A stretch of DNA of 64,000 nucleotides from Franconibacter pulveris DSM 19144 (GCA_000621185.1 JHYZ01000013.1:62001-126000), one strand, 5' to 3'. Positions 33,386 to 41,947 are shown, counted from the first letter of the stretch. A program made the numbers and translations. Notes: generated by a model from the letters alone, not told the origin.

Positions 33386-33519
33386 TGAATGAGGGTGTTA
33401 TTCGATGCGATCAGCCCAGAACTATTGATATGGGGGCCCGGAACGGCAAACGTCTTGAACACATACCTGAGAAAGTTGTGAATGAAGTACTGGCCAGACT
33501 GGAAGCCATTCTGACATGA
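33385..33519 (+). CDS. 44-codon ORF at the end of the type VI module
   Basis: The ATG overlaps the preceding stop (TGATG, same arrangement as between PAAR and the membrane protein). The product begins MNEGVIRCDQPRTID and ends LARLEAILT. The start resembles that of the PAAR protein (MNGVIRLNDP), so it may be a truncated PAAR-like gene or a genuine small gene. It ends 69 bases before the tRNA-Asn 3' end. Function unknown. Confidence 0.5.
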   Translation: MNEGVIRCDQPRTIDMGARNGKRLEHIPEKVVNEVLARLEAILT

Positions 33520-33551
33520 TGCTTTTCACACATAATGCAATAAAAGCAAAA

Positions 33552-33579
33552 AGCCCGCTTAAGTTTCCTTAAGCGGGCT
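33552..33579 (-). terminator. Terminator of tRNA-Asn copy 1
   Basis: A ten-bp stem AGCCCGCTTA / TAAGCGGGCT-type with T run on the minus strand, just past the tRNA 3' end. The same hairpin recurs next to copy 3 (slightly altered) and at 43.1 kb. Confidence 0.85.
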
Positions 33580-33587
33580 TTCGAATT

Positions 33588-33663
33588 TGGCTCCTCTGAC
33601 TGGACTCGAACCAGTGACATACGGATTAACAGTCCGCCGTTCTACCGACTGAACTACAGAGGA
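33588..33663 (-). tRNA. tRNA-Asn(GTT), copy 1
   Basis: A 76-base tRNA with encoded CCA. Acceptor TCCTCTG pairs with CAGAGGA; the anticodon loop CTGTTAA gives GTT; the T arm contains GGTTCGAGTCC. Sequence is identical in all four copies. In E. coli the copy next to yeeO is asnW. Confidence 0.98.
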
Positions 33664-33675
33664 ATTGTGGAGGCT

Positions 33676-33704
33676 AATCTTAGCGTCGCCGCGGAATTTG
33701 TCAA
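33676..33704 (-). promoter_or_regulatory. Promoter of tRNA-Asn copy 1
   Basis: On the minus strand TTGACA and AAGATT are separated by 17 bases, upstream of the tRNA. The -10 is weaker than that of the other three copies, and the discriminator is not the shared GCGCCCC. Confidence 0.7.
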
Positions 33705-33836
33705 ACACGATTTCATCGCATCGCGTTCAGTTGCTCTAAAACCACACAGCGCCCCCTGTTTTTTAGCAATTTACCGGAAAAACTTTGCAGTTGTTTACGA
33801 ACTAACCCATTATTTGAAATGGGGTTTCAACTTTAA

Positions 33837-35312
33837 GTGAAGGTTATCTTGAGCTTAGCGACCAGGTTGAACCAGGCGGTGAAAGGCACCCCCTGGTATG
33901 TCAGAAGAAAAAGTTATCGGGTACTGTTCTGGCGCGAAATCACGCCGCTCGCCGTACCTATTTTTCTGGAAAATACCTGCGTACTGCTGATGGGCGTGCT
34001 GAGCACCTTCCTCGTCAGCTGGCTTGGCAAAGAGGCGATGGCGGGCGTGGGGCTGGCGGATAGCTTCAACATGGTCGTGCTCTCGTTCTTTGCTGCGGTT
34101 GACCTCGGCACTACGGTAGTGGTCGCTTTTAGCCTCGGCAAGCGCGACCGACGACGCGCCCGCGCCGCCGCCCGGCAGTCGCTGGTGCTAATGACCATTG
34201 TGTCGATACTGCTCGCGGCGCTGATTCATCTTTCCGGCAAATACATCATCGATTTCGTGGCGGGCGAGGCCACGCAGCAGGTGAAAGAGCTGGCGCTGAC
34301 CTACCTTGAACTTACCGCCTGGAGCTACCCTGCCGCCGCCATTGCCCTTATCGGCAGCGGCGCGCTGCGCGGCGCCGGCAATACCAAAATTCCGCTGCTC
34401 ATTAATGGCGGGATGAATATCCTCAATATCGTCATCAGCAGCTTTCTCATCTACGGGCTTTTCTCCTGGGACGGGATGGGGTTTGTCGGCGCCGGGCTGG
34501 GGCTGACCATTTCGCGCTATATCGGTGCCATCGGCATTATTTATGTGCTGATGATTGGTTTTAACCCGGCGCTGCGCATCACGCTGAAAAGCTACTTTTC
34601 GCCGCTGAAGCTCAATATTCTCTGGGAAGTGCTGGGCATTGGCCTGCCCGCCAGTATTGAATCGGTGCTGTTTAACGGCGGCAAGCTGCTGACGCAGATG
34701 TTTGTGGCCGGCATGGGCACCGATGTGATTGCAGGGAACTTTATCGCGTTCTCCATCGCGTCGCTCATCAACCTGCCGGGCAACGCGCTTGGCTCTGCTT
34801 CCACTATCATCACCGGCAAGCGGCTGGGGAAAGGGCAGATAGGCCAGGCCGAGCGGCAACTGCGCCACGTATTCTGGCTTTCCACCATTATGCTGACCGC
34901 CATCGCCTGGCTTAGCGCTCCGTTCGCCGGGCTGCTCGCGTCGTTTTACACCCATGAGGAAGATGTAAAAGAGGTGGTGAAGGTGCTTATCTGGCTGAAC
35001 GCCGCCTTCATGCCCATCTGGGCGGCCTCCTGGGTGCTGCCTGCCGGGCTCAAGGGCGCGCGCGACGCCCGTTTCGCCATGTGGGTTTCGATGCTCGGCA
35101 TGTGGGGCTGTCGCGTTATCGCGGGCTATGTGCTGGGGATAATGCTCGGCTGGGGCGTGGTCGGCGTCTGGCTGGGTATGTTCCTCGACTGGGCGGTGCG
35201 CGGCGCGCTCTTCTACTGGCGCATGGCCAGCGGCAAATGGCTACAGAAGTACCCGCGCGTGCGCTCAGAAACCGCCCTCAGCGCTGAAAGTAAAGCTAGT
35301 GAAGCAGGTTAA
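33837..35312 (+). CDS. yeeO: MATE-family flavin exporter YeeO
   Basis: A 491-residue, 12-helix MATE transporter. It matches E. coli YeeO from FWREITPLAVPIF through LVSWLGKEAMAGVGLADSFNMV, GSGALRGAGNTKIPLLING and GNFIAFSIASLINLPGNALGSASTIITG. YeeO exports FMN and FAD and was reported to affect dipeptide tolerance. The start taken is GTG; the N terminus is variable in this family, so a different start is possible. The 3' end overlaps the convergent LysE-family gene by 17 bases. Confidence 0.92.
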   Translation: MKVILSLATRLNQAVKGTPWYVRRKSYRVLFWREITPLAVPIFLENTCVLLMGVLSTFLVSWLGKEAMAGVGLADSFNMVVLSFFAAVDLGTTVVVAFSLGKRDRRRARAAARQSLVLMTIVSILLAALIHLSGKYIIDFVAGEATQQVKELALTYLELTAWSYPAAAIALIGSGALRGAGNTKIPLLINGGMNILNIVISSFLIYGLFSWDGMGFVGAGLGLTISRYIGAIGIIYVLMIGFNPALRITLKSYFSPLKLNILWEVLGIGLPASIESVLFNGGKLLTQMFVAGMGTDVIAGNFIAFSIASLINLPGNALGSASTIITGKRLGKGQIGQAERQLRHVFWLSTIMLTAIAWLSAPFAGLLASFYTHEEDVKEVVKVLIWLNAAFMPIWAASWVLPAGLKGARDARFAMWVSMLGMWGCRVIAGYVLGIMLGWGVVGVWLGMFLDWAVRGALFYWRMASGKWLQKYPRVRSETALSAESKASEAG

Positions 35313-35898
35313 GCAGCGCGAACAGGATTAACAGCGCGCCGCCGCCCATGTTAATGGCTCGCTTAAGCGCTCGCGTATTGATTTTGCGCGCGGAGGTTAT
35401 CAGCAGCAGGCTGAGCGCGATAAGCCACACGGCCATGACCGCTACATGTACCGAGGCGAGGGCTAAGTAATGGCTCACCTCGCCCTGACGGCCGGCAAAC
35501 TGCGACACCACAGTCAGGTAAAAGAGTATCGCCTTCGGGTTAAGCACGTTGGCAAGCCAGGCATCCTTTAGCGTGATTACCTTCTCGTTTTGACTGAAAG
35601 CCAACTCCTGTGCGCCCAGGCCGCTGCGGATAAGCTGTGCGCCCAGCCAGAGCAGGTAGAATATCCCTGCTATTTTCAGCAGGCCGAACAGGGCGGGGGA
35701 GGCCACCAGCAGCGAAGTCACGCCAAGGCCAATCAGCAGCGCATGGGTGTAAATGCCAAGCGCCGTTCCCGTTAGCGTGACCAGAAGACCTTTTCGGCCC
35801 TGCGCCAGCGCGCTGTTCATCGCAAGCGTAAAGCTCGCCCCCGGCGAGAGCGCCACCGGCAGCAGCGCCGGAATAAAACCCACGATGTTGATATCCAT
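35296..35898 (-). CDS. LysE-family amino acid exporter
   Basis: A 200-residue protein with six predicted helices and the LysE/RhtB signature: PVALSPGASFTLAMNSALAQGRKG near residue 15 and the region LWLGAQLIRSG. A conserved NVLNPKAILFYLTVVSQF follows. Such proteins export amino acids or small amides. It directly follows a DeoR-family regulator gene (adjacent codons, no gap), so the two form one unit and the regulator may control it. Confidence 0.88.
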   Translation of the reverse strand: MDINIVGFIPALLPVALSPGASFTLAMNSALAQGRKGLLVTLTGTALGIYTHALLIGLGVTSLLVASPALFGLLKIAGIFYLLWLGAQLIRSGLGAQELAFSQNEKVITLKDAWLANVLNPKAILFYLTVVSQFAGRQGEVSHYLALASVHVAVMAVWLIALSLLLITSARKINTRALKRAINMGGGALLILFALLNLLH

Positions 35899-36648
35899 TC
35901 AGATGACCGTAACCCGCTCTTTTTTCAGTAGTGCGCTCAGTTCGGCATCCAGTTCCCCGTCCACTACCAGCGTGCTGGCAAGCGAGAGCGGGCCAATGGC
36001 GAAGGCGGAGGCGGAATTGAGTTTTTCCTGCGAGGCCATCACGACTGTTTCCGCCGCGCGCGCTGACAGCGCCCGCTTAACGGAGGCCTCTTCATAATCG
36101 CCCGTCGTAAAGCCCGCGTTTTTGTGTACGCCGGTCACCCCCATAAAAAAGAGATCGGCATTGATGCGGTTAATGGATTCCAGCATCGAAGCGCCCACGG
36201 TAACAACGGAATGCTTGTAAAGCCTGCCGCCGATAAGAATGACGTCGATCCGGGGAAAATCGACCAGCCCGACCGCGATGCCGGGACTGTGAGTCACTGC
36301 CGTAAAAGGGAGATCGGAGGGCAGCTGTTTGATCATCTCTGTGGTTGTGGTGCCGCCGTCGATAATCACCACCTGGCCTGGCTGAATCAGCGCGGCGGCT
36401 TTGCGTGAAACTGCACGCTTTGAATCTATTTGCACGTTTTTTCTTGTTTCGAACGGGGCGAGGGCGGCGGAAACCGGCAGCGCGCCGCCATGCACCCGCT
36501 GCAATAAGCCTTCTGCCGCTAACTCTCGTAGATCCCGGCGGATGGAGTCTTCCGAAACGCCGAAGCGCTGGCTTAATTCCCCGGAAAGCACCTGCTTCTC
36601 GGTGGCCAGAATGTCCAGAATACGTTTTTTTCGCTGACTGGCGAGCAT
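35899..36648 (-). CDS. DeoR/GlpR-family transcriptional repressor
   Basis: A 249-residue regulator. The N-terminal helix-turn-helix is in LSGELSQRFGVSEDSIRRDLREL, with the wing RVHGGALP. The C-terminal sugar-phosphate-isomerase-like domain has VIIDGGTTTTEMIKQLP and GVTGVHKNAGFTTGDYEEASVKRAL. DeoR members usually sense phosphorylated sugars. It is divergent from the Nudix/DUF4406 pair with about 80 bases between, so it may regulate both sides. Confidence 0.9.
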   Translation of the reverse strand: MLASQRKKRILDILATEKQVLSGELSQRFGVSEDSIRRDLRELAAEGLLQRVHGGALPVSAALAPFETRKNVQIDSKRAVSRKAAALIQPGQVVIIDGGTTTTEMIKQLPSDLPFTAVTHSPGIAVGLVDFPRIDVILIGGRLYKHSVVTVGASMLESINRINADLFFMGVTGVHKNAGFTTGDYEEASVKRALSARAAETVVMASQEKLNSASAFAIGPLSLASTLVVDGELDAELSALLKKERVTVI

Positions 36649-36728
36649 GCGTTTTTGTTCCTGTTTTTGCTTGACTGTGCACGATTATCCATGTCAGAGT
36701 CGTTTTTGTCACGACGGGAGGGCAAAAA

Positions 36729-37325
36729 ATGCTTCTGGAATCGCAAAAAGTACGCAATGTTCACGAGACGTTGCTCTCGGATAACTGGTACACGCTAAAG
36801 AAATATCGCTTCGAACTGCTGCGCCGTGACGGCAACTGGCAGCAGCAAGAGCGCGAAGCCTATGACCGCGGCAACGGCGCGGCGATCCTGCTTTACAACA
36901 AAGCCAAAAAAACGGTGGTATTGACGCGCCAGTTTCGCTTCCCTGTTTATCTTAACGATCGCCACGGCATGCTGATTGAGGCCGCTGCCGGCCTGCTCGA
37001 CAACCTTTCGCCGCAAGAGCGCATAAAAGCGGAAGCGCAGGAAGAGACTGGCTTTCGCGTGAGTCATGTCGAAAAGGTCTTTGAGGCTTATATGAGCCCA
37101 GGTTCGGTCACAGAGAAACTCTATTTTTTCATCGCCGAATACTCGGAGCGGGACCGCAGCAGCAACGGCGGCGGGGTGGAAGAAGAAGGGGAAGATATCG
37201 AAGTGCTGGAATGGCCCTTCGCCCGCGCCCTGGACGCTATCAGAACCGGGGAAATTGAGGATGGGAAAACGATCATGCTGCTCCAGCATCTTGCCTTAAG
37301 CGCCATCTTTGAGGAGACGATATGA
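36729..37325 (+). CDS. Nudix hydrolase, NudK/GDP-mannose pyrophosphatase type
   Basis: A 198-residue Nudix protein. The catalytic helix is [22 protein letters not shown] (core EAQEETG, metal-binding Glu pair). Surrounding family features are [24 protein letters not shown] and [18 protein letters not shown], as in NudK, which cleaves GDP-mannose and related sugar nucleotides. RBS GGGAGGG precedes the ATG. It overlaps the next gene by four bases (ATGA). E. coli nudK lies elsewhere, so this may be a paralogue. Confidence 0.85.
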   Translation: MLLESQKVRNVHETLLSDNWYTLKKYRFELLRRDGNWQQQEREAYDRGNGAAILLYNKAKKTVVLTRQFRFPVYLNDRHGMLIEAAAGLLDNLSPQERIKAEAQEETGFRVSHVEKVFEAYMSPGSVTEKLYFFIAEYSERDRSSNGGGVEEEGEDIEVLEWPFARALDAIRTGEIEDGKTIMLLQHLALSAIFEETI

Positions 37326-37696
37326 AAATCATGCAGATCCTGATTGCCGGCCCGGTAAGAAGCGGCACAGACGATCGCCCCGAACTTATCGACGCCAACC
37401 TGAAGCGGATGCAACAGGCCGCGCTGGAGCTCTGGCAAAAGGGCCACGTACCGGTTATCGGCGAGTGGCTGGCCTTACCGCTGGCGCAGGCCGCGGGTTC
37501 AACCCGCATTGGCGATGAAATCAGCGAAGCGTATTTATACCCGGTGGCGCACCGGCTCATTGGCCGCTGCGACGCGATTTTGCGGCTGGATGGCGCTTCC
37601 CGCGGCGCCGACAACGACGTGCGCATCGGCCAGTCGCTGGGGCTCACGATCTACACAAGCCTCGACCAGCTGCCGCAGAGTGGTGTTCAGCAATAA
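37322..37696 (+). CDS. DUF4406 / nucleoside 2-deoxyribosyltransferase-like protein
   Basis: A 124-residue protein starting [15 protein letters not shown] with features of the N-deoxyribosyltransferase-like fold: an N-terminal strand and GP loop, [13 protein letters not shown], and [26 protein letters not shown] near the C terminus with the Asp/acid-rich active-site loop. Its reaction is unknown. The four-base overlap with the Nudix gene suggests joint action on a nucleotide-type metabolite. Confidence 0.72.
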   Translation: MKIMQILIAGPVRSGTDDRPELIDANLKRMQQAALELWQKGHVPVIGEWLALPLAQAAGSTRIGDEISEAYLYPVAHRLIGRCDAILRLDGASRGADNDVRIGQSLGLTIYTSLDQLPQSGVQQ

Positions 37697-37715
37697 ACGT
37701 TTGATACAGAAAGCG

Positions 37716-37739
37716 AAGCCTGCATCCGGCGGGCTTTTT
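37716..37739 (+). terminator. Terminator after the Nudix/DUF4406 pair
   Basis: AAGCCTGC pairs, with a T-G wobble, with GCGGGCTT, and is followed by T residues. Confidence 0.7.
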
Positions 37740-37924
37740 GAATCGGGCGAACGCCTTGCTCGGTCAATTAATTTGAAGCTTTATGTTAAACAAATGGCAT
37801 TTATTCGTATCAGGGAACGCGTAAAGTAGACCCCACGCAAGGCAGTCCTTCAGGCGAATTTCATTACGTGTTATGAGAAACGCGCCGCCTGCCGATTATT
37901 TCCCTGAAGATAAGGTAATAGGTC

Positions 37925-38950
37925 ATGAAAAAGATCGGATTTTTGTCATTTGGTCACTGGACGCCTTCGCCGCAGTCCGGAACGCGTACGGCCGCTGACG
38001 CGCTGTTGCAATCCATCGATCTGGCCGTCGCGGCTGAAGAGCTGGGCGCGGACGGCGCTTATTTCAGGGTTCACCATTTTGCTCGTCAACTCGCGTCTCC
38101 TTTCCCGCTGCTGGCGGCGATTGGCGCGAAAACCCGCACTATCGAGATTGGCACCGGCGTTATCGACATGCGCTATGAAAACCCGCTCTATATGGCGGAG
38201 AGCGCAAGCGCTGCGGATTTAATCTCCGGCGGGCGGTTGCAGCTTGGCATCAGCCGCGGTTCGCCGGAGCAGGTGATCGACGGCTGGCGCTACTTTGGCT
38301 ATCAGCCCGCGGAAGGGGAAAACGAGTCTGACATGGCGCGCCGTCACACGGAGGTGCTGCTGGATGTGCTGCGCGGCGAAGGCTTTGCGAAACCCAACCC
38401 GCAGCCGATGTTCCCGAACCCGCCGGGGCTTTTGCGCCCGGAACCTTACTCGGAAGGCCTGCGCGAGCGCATCTGGTGGGGGGCGGGCTCGAATGCGACG
38501 GCGGTCTGGGCAGCAAAACTCGGCATGAACCTGCAAAGCTCCACTCTGAAAGATGATGAAACCGGCGAGCCGTTCCATATTCAGCAGGCGAAGCAGATCC
38601 GCGCTTACCGCGAAGCCTGGGCGCAGGCGGGGCATACTCGCACGCCGCGCGTCTCCGTTAGCCGCAGCATTTTCGCCCTGATGGATGGCCGCGACCGTGC
38701 TTATTTCGGCGCCAGCCGTGACGAAAGCGATAAAGTTGGCTACCTGGATGAGAAAACCCGCGCTATCTTCGGGCGCAGCTACGCGGCTGAGCCGGATAAG
38801 TTAATCGAACAGCTGAAGCAGGACGAGGCGATAGCCGAAGCCGATACACTGTTGCTGACCGTGCCGAACCAGCTGGGCGTGGATTACAACGTACACGTGA
38901 TTGAGTCCATTCTGAAGCACGTCGCTCCGGCGATGGGCTGGCGTGAATAG
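37925..38950 (+). CDS. LLM-class flavin-dependent oxidoreductase (luciferase-like monooxygenase)
   Basis: A 341-residue luciferase-like TIM-barrel protein. Family segments are IDLAVAAEELGADGAYFRVHHFA, IGTGVIDMRYENPLYMAE, ISGGRLQLGISRGSPEQVIDGW and WWGAGSNATAVWAAKLGMNLQ. These enzymes use reduced flavin from a partner reductase, which is not encoded next to it. The substrate is unknown. It stands alone between terminators. Confidence 0.88.
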   Translation: MKKIGFLSFGHWTPSPQSGTRTAADALLQSIDLAVAAEELGADGAYFRVHHFARQLASPFPLLAAIGAKTRTIEIGTGVIDMRYENPLYMAESASAADLISGGRLQLGISRGSPEQVIDGWRYFGYQPAEGENESDMARRHTEVLLDVLRGEGFAKPNPQPMFPNPPGLLRPEPYSEGLRERIWWGAGSNATAVWAAKLGMNLQSSTLKDDETGEPFHIQQAKQIRAYREAWAQAGHTRTPRVSVSRSIFALMDGRDRAYFGASRDESDKVGYLDEKTRAIFGRSYAAEPDKLIEQLKQDEAIAEADTLLLTVPNQLGVDYNVHVIESILKHVAPAMGWRE

Positions 38951-38977
38951 CCTGATAAGGCCAGCCTGAAATAAAAA

Positions 38978-39006
38978 AGCCCCGCATTGTAAAAGATGCG
39001 GGGCTT
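38978..39006. terminator. Terminator between the oxidoreductase and yajD
   Basis: An 11-bp stem AAGCCCCGCAT / ATGCGGGGCTT with an A run before and T run after, suitable for both convergent genes. Confidence 0.88.
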
Positions 39007-39057
39007 TTAATTTTGGGCGAGTCACGAAGCGGCTATGGCAAGCAAATACGCCTGCCT

Positions 39058-39405
39058 TTATTTCTTCTTATTAAGCATCGACTTTAAATCGGCAAAGGGG
39101 TTATAGGTTGCCGCAGCCACATCTTTTTGCGCGTCTTCGCCCGCCACAACGGTTGTGCCGTACTGGTCCGCTTCCGTGTACTTCGAGTGTTCGTGGTCAT
39201 GGCAATAAAGACACAGTAACTCCCAGTTACTGCCATCTTCCGGGTTATTGGTATGGTCATGATCGATATGGTGGACCGTTAATTCACGCAGGTTAGAGTA
39301 AACAAACTCACGCGAGCAGCGCCCACATACCCACGGGTAGAGTTTTAATGCTTTCTCACGGTAGCCGCTTTCCAGCCGTGAGTAGTTTTTTGGGATCAGA
39401 GCCAT
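39058..39405 (-). CDS. yajD: HNH nuclease family protein YajD
   Basis: A 115-residue HNH protein. Two CxxC pairs (CGRC, CLYC) bind a structural zinc and the catalytic His-His pair is in ELTVHHIDHDHTNNPEDGSNW. It is nearly identical to E. coli YajD, whose function is not established. The start is the ATG of MALIPKNY, matching the family; longer in-frame options extend into non-conserved sequence. E. coli yajD is at a different locus. Confidence 0.92.
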   Translation of the reverse strand: MALIPKNYSRLESGYREKALKLYPWVCGRCSREFVYSNLRELTVHHIDHDHTNNPEDGSNWELLCLYCHDHEHSKYTEADQYGTTVVAGEDAQKDVAAATYNPFADLKSMLNKKK

Positions 39406-39438
39406 GCCGGTGTTACCTGTTACAAGGAGATAATTTAC

Positions 39439-39645
39439 ATGTGGTTTGAGCAGGCTAGCCTGCCTGGCAGGCCACCGCAAGCGTCATTTACCGTCCGCTC
39501 CTCGCTCTGCAAAGCGAGGGCTACTTTTAAGATTAGCGCTCTCCTGGCTCCTCAGTTGCTGGAACACGTTTATTTTACTCACTCGCTGCTCGCGCCTCTG
39601 TTTTTTCACGCCGTGTCGCCAGCATGCGCGCTTAAAAATCATTGA
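39439..39645 (+). CDS. Possible small ORF with strong ribosome site
   Basis: A 68-codon ORF starting MWFEQASLPG follows AAGGAGA with an eight-base spacer. The product has no recognisable domain, codon usage is not convincing and other frames are open too. It lies in the 388-base gap between divergent yajD and the flavin oxidase gene. Apart from this ORF and the promoter listed separately, I see nothing in that gap. Confidence 0.25.
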   Translation: MWFEQASLPGRPPQASFTVRSSLCKARATFKISALLAPQLLEHVYFTHSLLAPLFFHAVSPACALKNH

Positions 39646-39733
39646 GCGAAACGCAGCCTCAGGCAGACGAGTGCTCCCGTGTTGCGCCTGATGGCGGCCA
39701 AAGTTGATAAACGCCTCAAAAATACCCTTAAAG

Positions 39734-39774
39734 TTATCATGGCTTAACCCACCTACCATAATTAGTAGGGTTAA
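39734..39774 (+). promoter_or_regulatory. Candidate promoter with overlapping operator upstream of the flavin oxidase
   Basis: TTATCA and CATAAT lie 17 bases apart. The inverted repeat TTAACCC ... GGGTTAA (arms seven bases, with an inner CCTAC/GTAGG pair) begins in the spacer and ends 12 bases past the -10. A repressor dimer bound there would block transcription. The regulator is unknown. Confidence 0.6.
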
Positions 39775-39793
39775 ACCAAAAGAGGAAAGCATC

Positions 39794-41179
39794 ATGAACG
39801 GGTTATCAGAGGTAAATATCGGCGAGTTCAAAAAGCAGTTCACGGGAGAGGTGATTGTTCCTGAAGATGCAAATTATGACGAGGTGCGCCAGATCTGGAA
39901 CGCCATGATCGACCGTAAACCTGCGCTGATCGTCCGCTGCACGACGCCTGAGGATATCATCCAGGCCATCGAATTTGGGCGCACGCAAAATCTCCTCATT
40001 TCTATCCGCGGGGGTGGACATAACATCGCGGGCAATGCCGTGTGCGACGATGGTCTGATGATAGACCTGTCGTTGATGAAGGGCGTGGAAGTGGACCCGA
40101 CCACCCGCAGGGCAAACGTTGAGCCAGGCTGCACCCTTGGCGACTTCGATGCGGCGGCGCAGGCCTGGGGCCTTGCCACGCCCCTTGGCATCAATTCAAC
40201 CACCGGCGTGGCTGGCCTGACGCTCGGCGGCGGATTCGGCTGGCTGAGCCGCAAGTATGGCATGACCATAGATAACTTACTCTCGGTGGAGATTATTACG
40301 GCAGATGGCAGACAGCTGCACGCCAGCGAAGCAGAAAACGCCGATCTCTTTTGGGGGGTGCGGGGCGGCGGCGGCAACTTCGGTGTGATTACTCGCTTCG
40401 AATTCCAGCTTCATCCCGTCGGGCCGAACGTACTGAGCGGGCTGATCGTCTTTCCGTTTGAGCAGGCAAAATCCGTTATCTCGCAGTTCGCCCGTTTCAC
40501 CGAGACGATGCCGGAAGCGCTCAATGTCTGGATGGTTACGCGCAAGGCGCCTCCGCTGCCTTTCCTGCCGGAAGCGGTTCACGGGAAAGAGATGGTTGCG
40601 CTCGCACTATGCTATGCGGACGACCCGGAAGAAGGCGAGAAGCTCATCGCACCACTACGCGGGTTCGGCACCGTGCTCGGCGAACACATCGGCGTGCAGC
40701 CCTATACGGCCTGGCAGCAGGCGTTCGATCCGCTCTTAACAAAAGGGGCGCGCAACTACTGGAAGTCGCACAACTTCTCACAAATCAGCGAAGGCGTTAT
40801 CGATACCATCATTGAATATGCGGCCAGATTGCCGTCACCGCATTGTGAGATATTTATCGGCACAATTGGCGGCAAGACGACCAGCGTAGCGCCCGAGGCC
40901 ATGGCTTACTCAAGCCGGGACGCCAGGTATGTGATGAATGTGCACGGGCGCTGGGAGACCGCCGCCGAGGATGAGCGCTGCATCACCTGGGCGCGTGAAT
41001 TCTTCGCTAAATCACAGCCGTTTGCCAGCGGCGGCGCCTACATCAACTTCCTCACCCACGACGAGACTGACCGCATCGTCTTCGCATACGGTACGACCTG
41101 GAAGCGGCTGGTGGAGCTTAAAAATAAATACGACCCGATGAACCTCTTCCGGATGAATCAGAACATCAAGCCGGCATGA
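39794..41179 (+). CDS. FAD-linked oxidoreductase, berberine-bridge/6-hydroxynicotine oxidase type
   Basis: A 461-residue PCMH-type flavoprotein. The N-terminal FAD domain has SIRGGGHNIAGNAVCDDGLMIDLS, where His is the residue that covalently binds FAD in this family, and TGVAGLTLGGGFGWLSRKYG. The second-link Cys of bicovalent members is not evident there. The C terminus carries the BBE motif NKYDPMNLFRMNQNI. The substrate is unknown. The ATG after GAGGAAAGC is chosen; in-frame sequence further upstream runs through the promoter. Confidence 0.87.
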   Translation: MNGLSEVNIGEFKKQFTGEVIVPEDANYDEVRQIWNAMIDRKPALIVRCTTPEDIIQAIEFGRTQNLLISIRGGGHNIAGNAVCDDGLMIDLSLMKGVEVDPTTRRANVEPGCTLGDFDAAAQAWGLATPLGINSTTGVAGLTLGGGFGWLSRKYGMTIDNLLSVEIITADGRQLHASEAENADLFWGVRGGGGNFGVITRFEFQLHPVGPNVLSGLIVFPFEQAKSVISQFARFTETMPEALNVWMVTRKAPPLPFLPEAVHGKEMVALALCYADDPEEGEKLIAPLRGFGTVLGEHIGVQPYTAWQQAFDPLLTKGARNYWKSHNFSQISEGVIDTIIEYAARLPSPHCEIFIGTIGGKTTSVAPEAMAYSSRDARYVMNVHGRWETAAEDERCITWAREFFAKSQPFASGGAYINFLTHDETDRIVFAYGTTWKRLVELKNKYDPMNLFRMNQNIKPA

Positions 41180-41310
41180 GACCAGGGATGCGCCTGACGA
41201 CGGGATGTAGCCAGCACGCGATGCACACTGCGGGCGCTCAACGTCAGGCGCGATAACGGCGCGCTTTATTGACCTGCCGGCAGCTGTACAGGGCGCTTGC
41301 GCCGACGCCT

Positions 41311-41343
41311 GTAAACGCCAGGCTGGCGCGTTTACGGTTTTTT
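41311..41343 (+). terminator. Terminator after the flavin oxidase
   Basis: GTAAACGCCA, loop, TGGCGCGTTTAC (one bulge) followed by GGTTTTTT. It lies 130 bases past the stop. Confidence 0.75.
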
Positions 41344-41464
41344 ACTCCTCCACTTTATCGCTCCTTGAGCATCCAGACGTAAACTAAAGACGTAGTCTGC
41401 GCGGACATTGTGCTTTACACTGCGCGCTGCAAAAACTGAGTAGATAAACGATTAGCAGGCGATA

Positions 41465-41947
41465 ATGGCGATGAACGGAAAGATCACAACCTGGTTTAAA
41501 GAAAAAGGGTTTGGGTTTATCAAAGATGAAAACGGCGATAACCGTTATTTTCATGTGATTAAGGTCGCCAATCCGGAACTGATTAAAAAAGATGCCGCGG
41601 TGACGTTCGAACCCACCACCAATAATAAAGGGTTGTCAGCTTATGCGGTGAAAGTTGTACCGGAGAGCAAATATATTTATATCGCAGGCGAGCGCCTGAA
41701 GCTCACGTCTATCAAATCTTACGTGGTTTTCAGCGAAGAGGTGCCTGCCAGCACGCGCATTGATAAAGAAAATGCGGTGCTCTCTGTCGGGGCGTTAATG
41801 AACAGCATTAAGCCGAAAACCGCCGCTAAGCCTGGTGAAATGCGCTCGCTGAAAAAGCTGGCTATCACCACTTTCCAGGGAACGACATTAATCTTCTCGG
41901 AAGATGAGATTGATGTGGATGCCACGGTGAAACTGCTTAAAGTTTGA
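41465..41947 (+). CDS. Cold-shock-domain protein with unknown C-terminal part
   Basis: A 160-residue protein. Residues about 3-65 form a cold-shock domain with the nucleic-acid-binding motif KEKGFGFIKDENG and NRYFHV. The remaining 95 residues (from YIYIAGERLKLTSIKSY) are unfamiliar to me. Two start codons six bases apart are possible (MAMNGKI or MNGKI). It precedes yaiL, another nucleic-acid-associated protein, on the same strand, 109 bases away. Confidence 0.75.
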   Translation: MAMNGKITTWFKEKGFGFIKDENGDNRYFHVIKVANPELIKKDAAVTFEPTTNNKGLSAYAVKVVPESKYIYIAGERLKLTSIKSYVVFSEEVPASTRIDKENAVLSVGALMNSIKPKTAAKPGEMRSLKKLAITTFQGTTLIFSEDEIDVDATVKLLKV

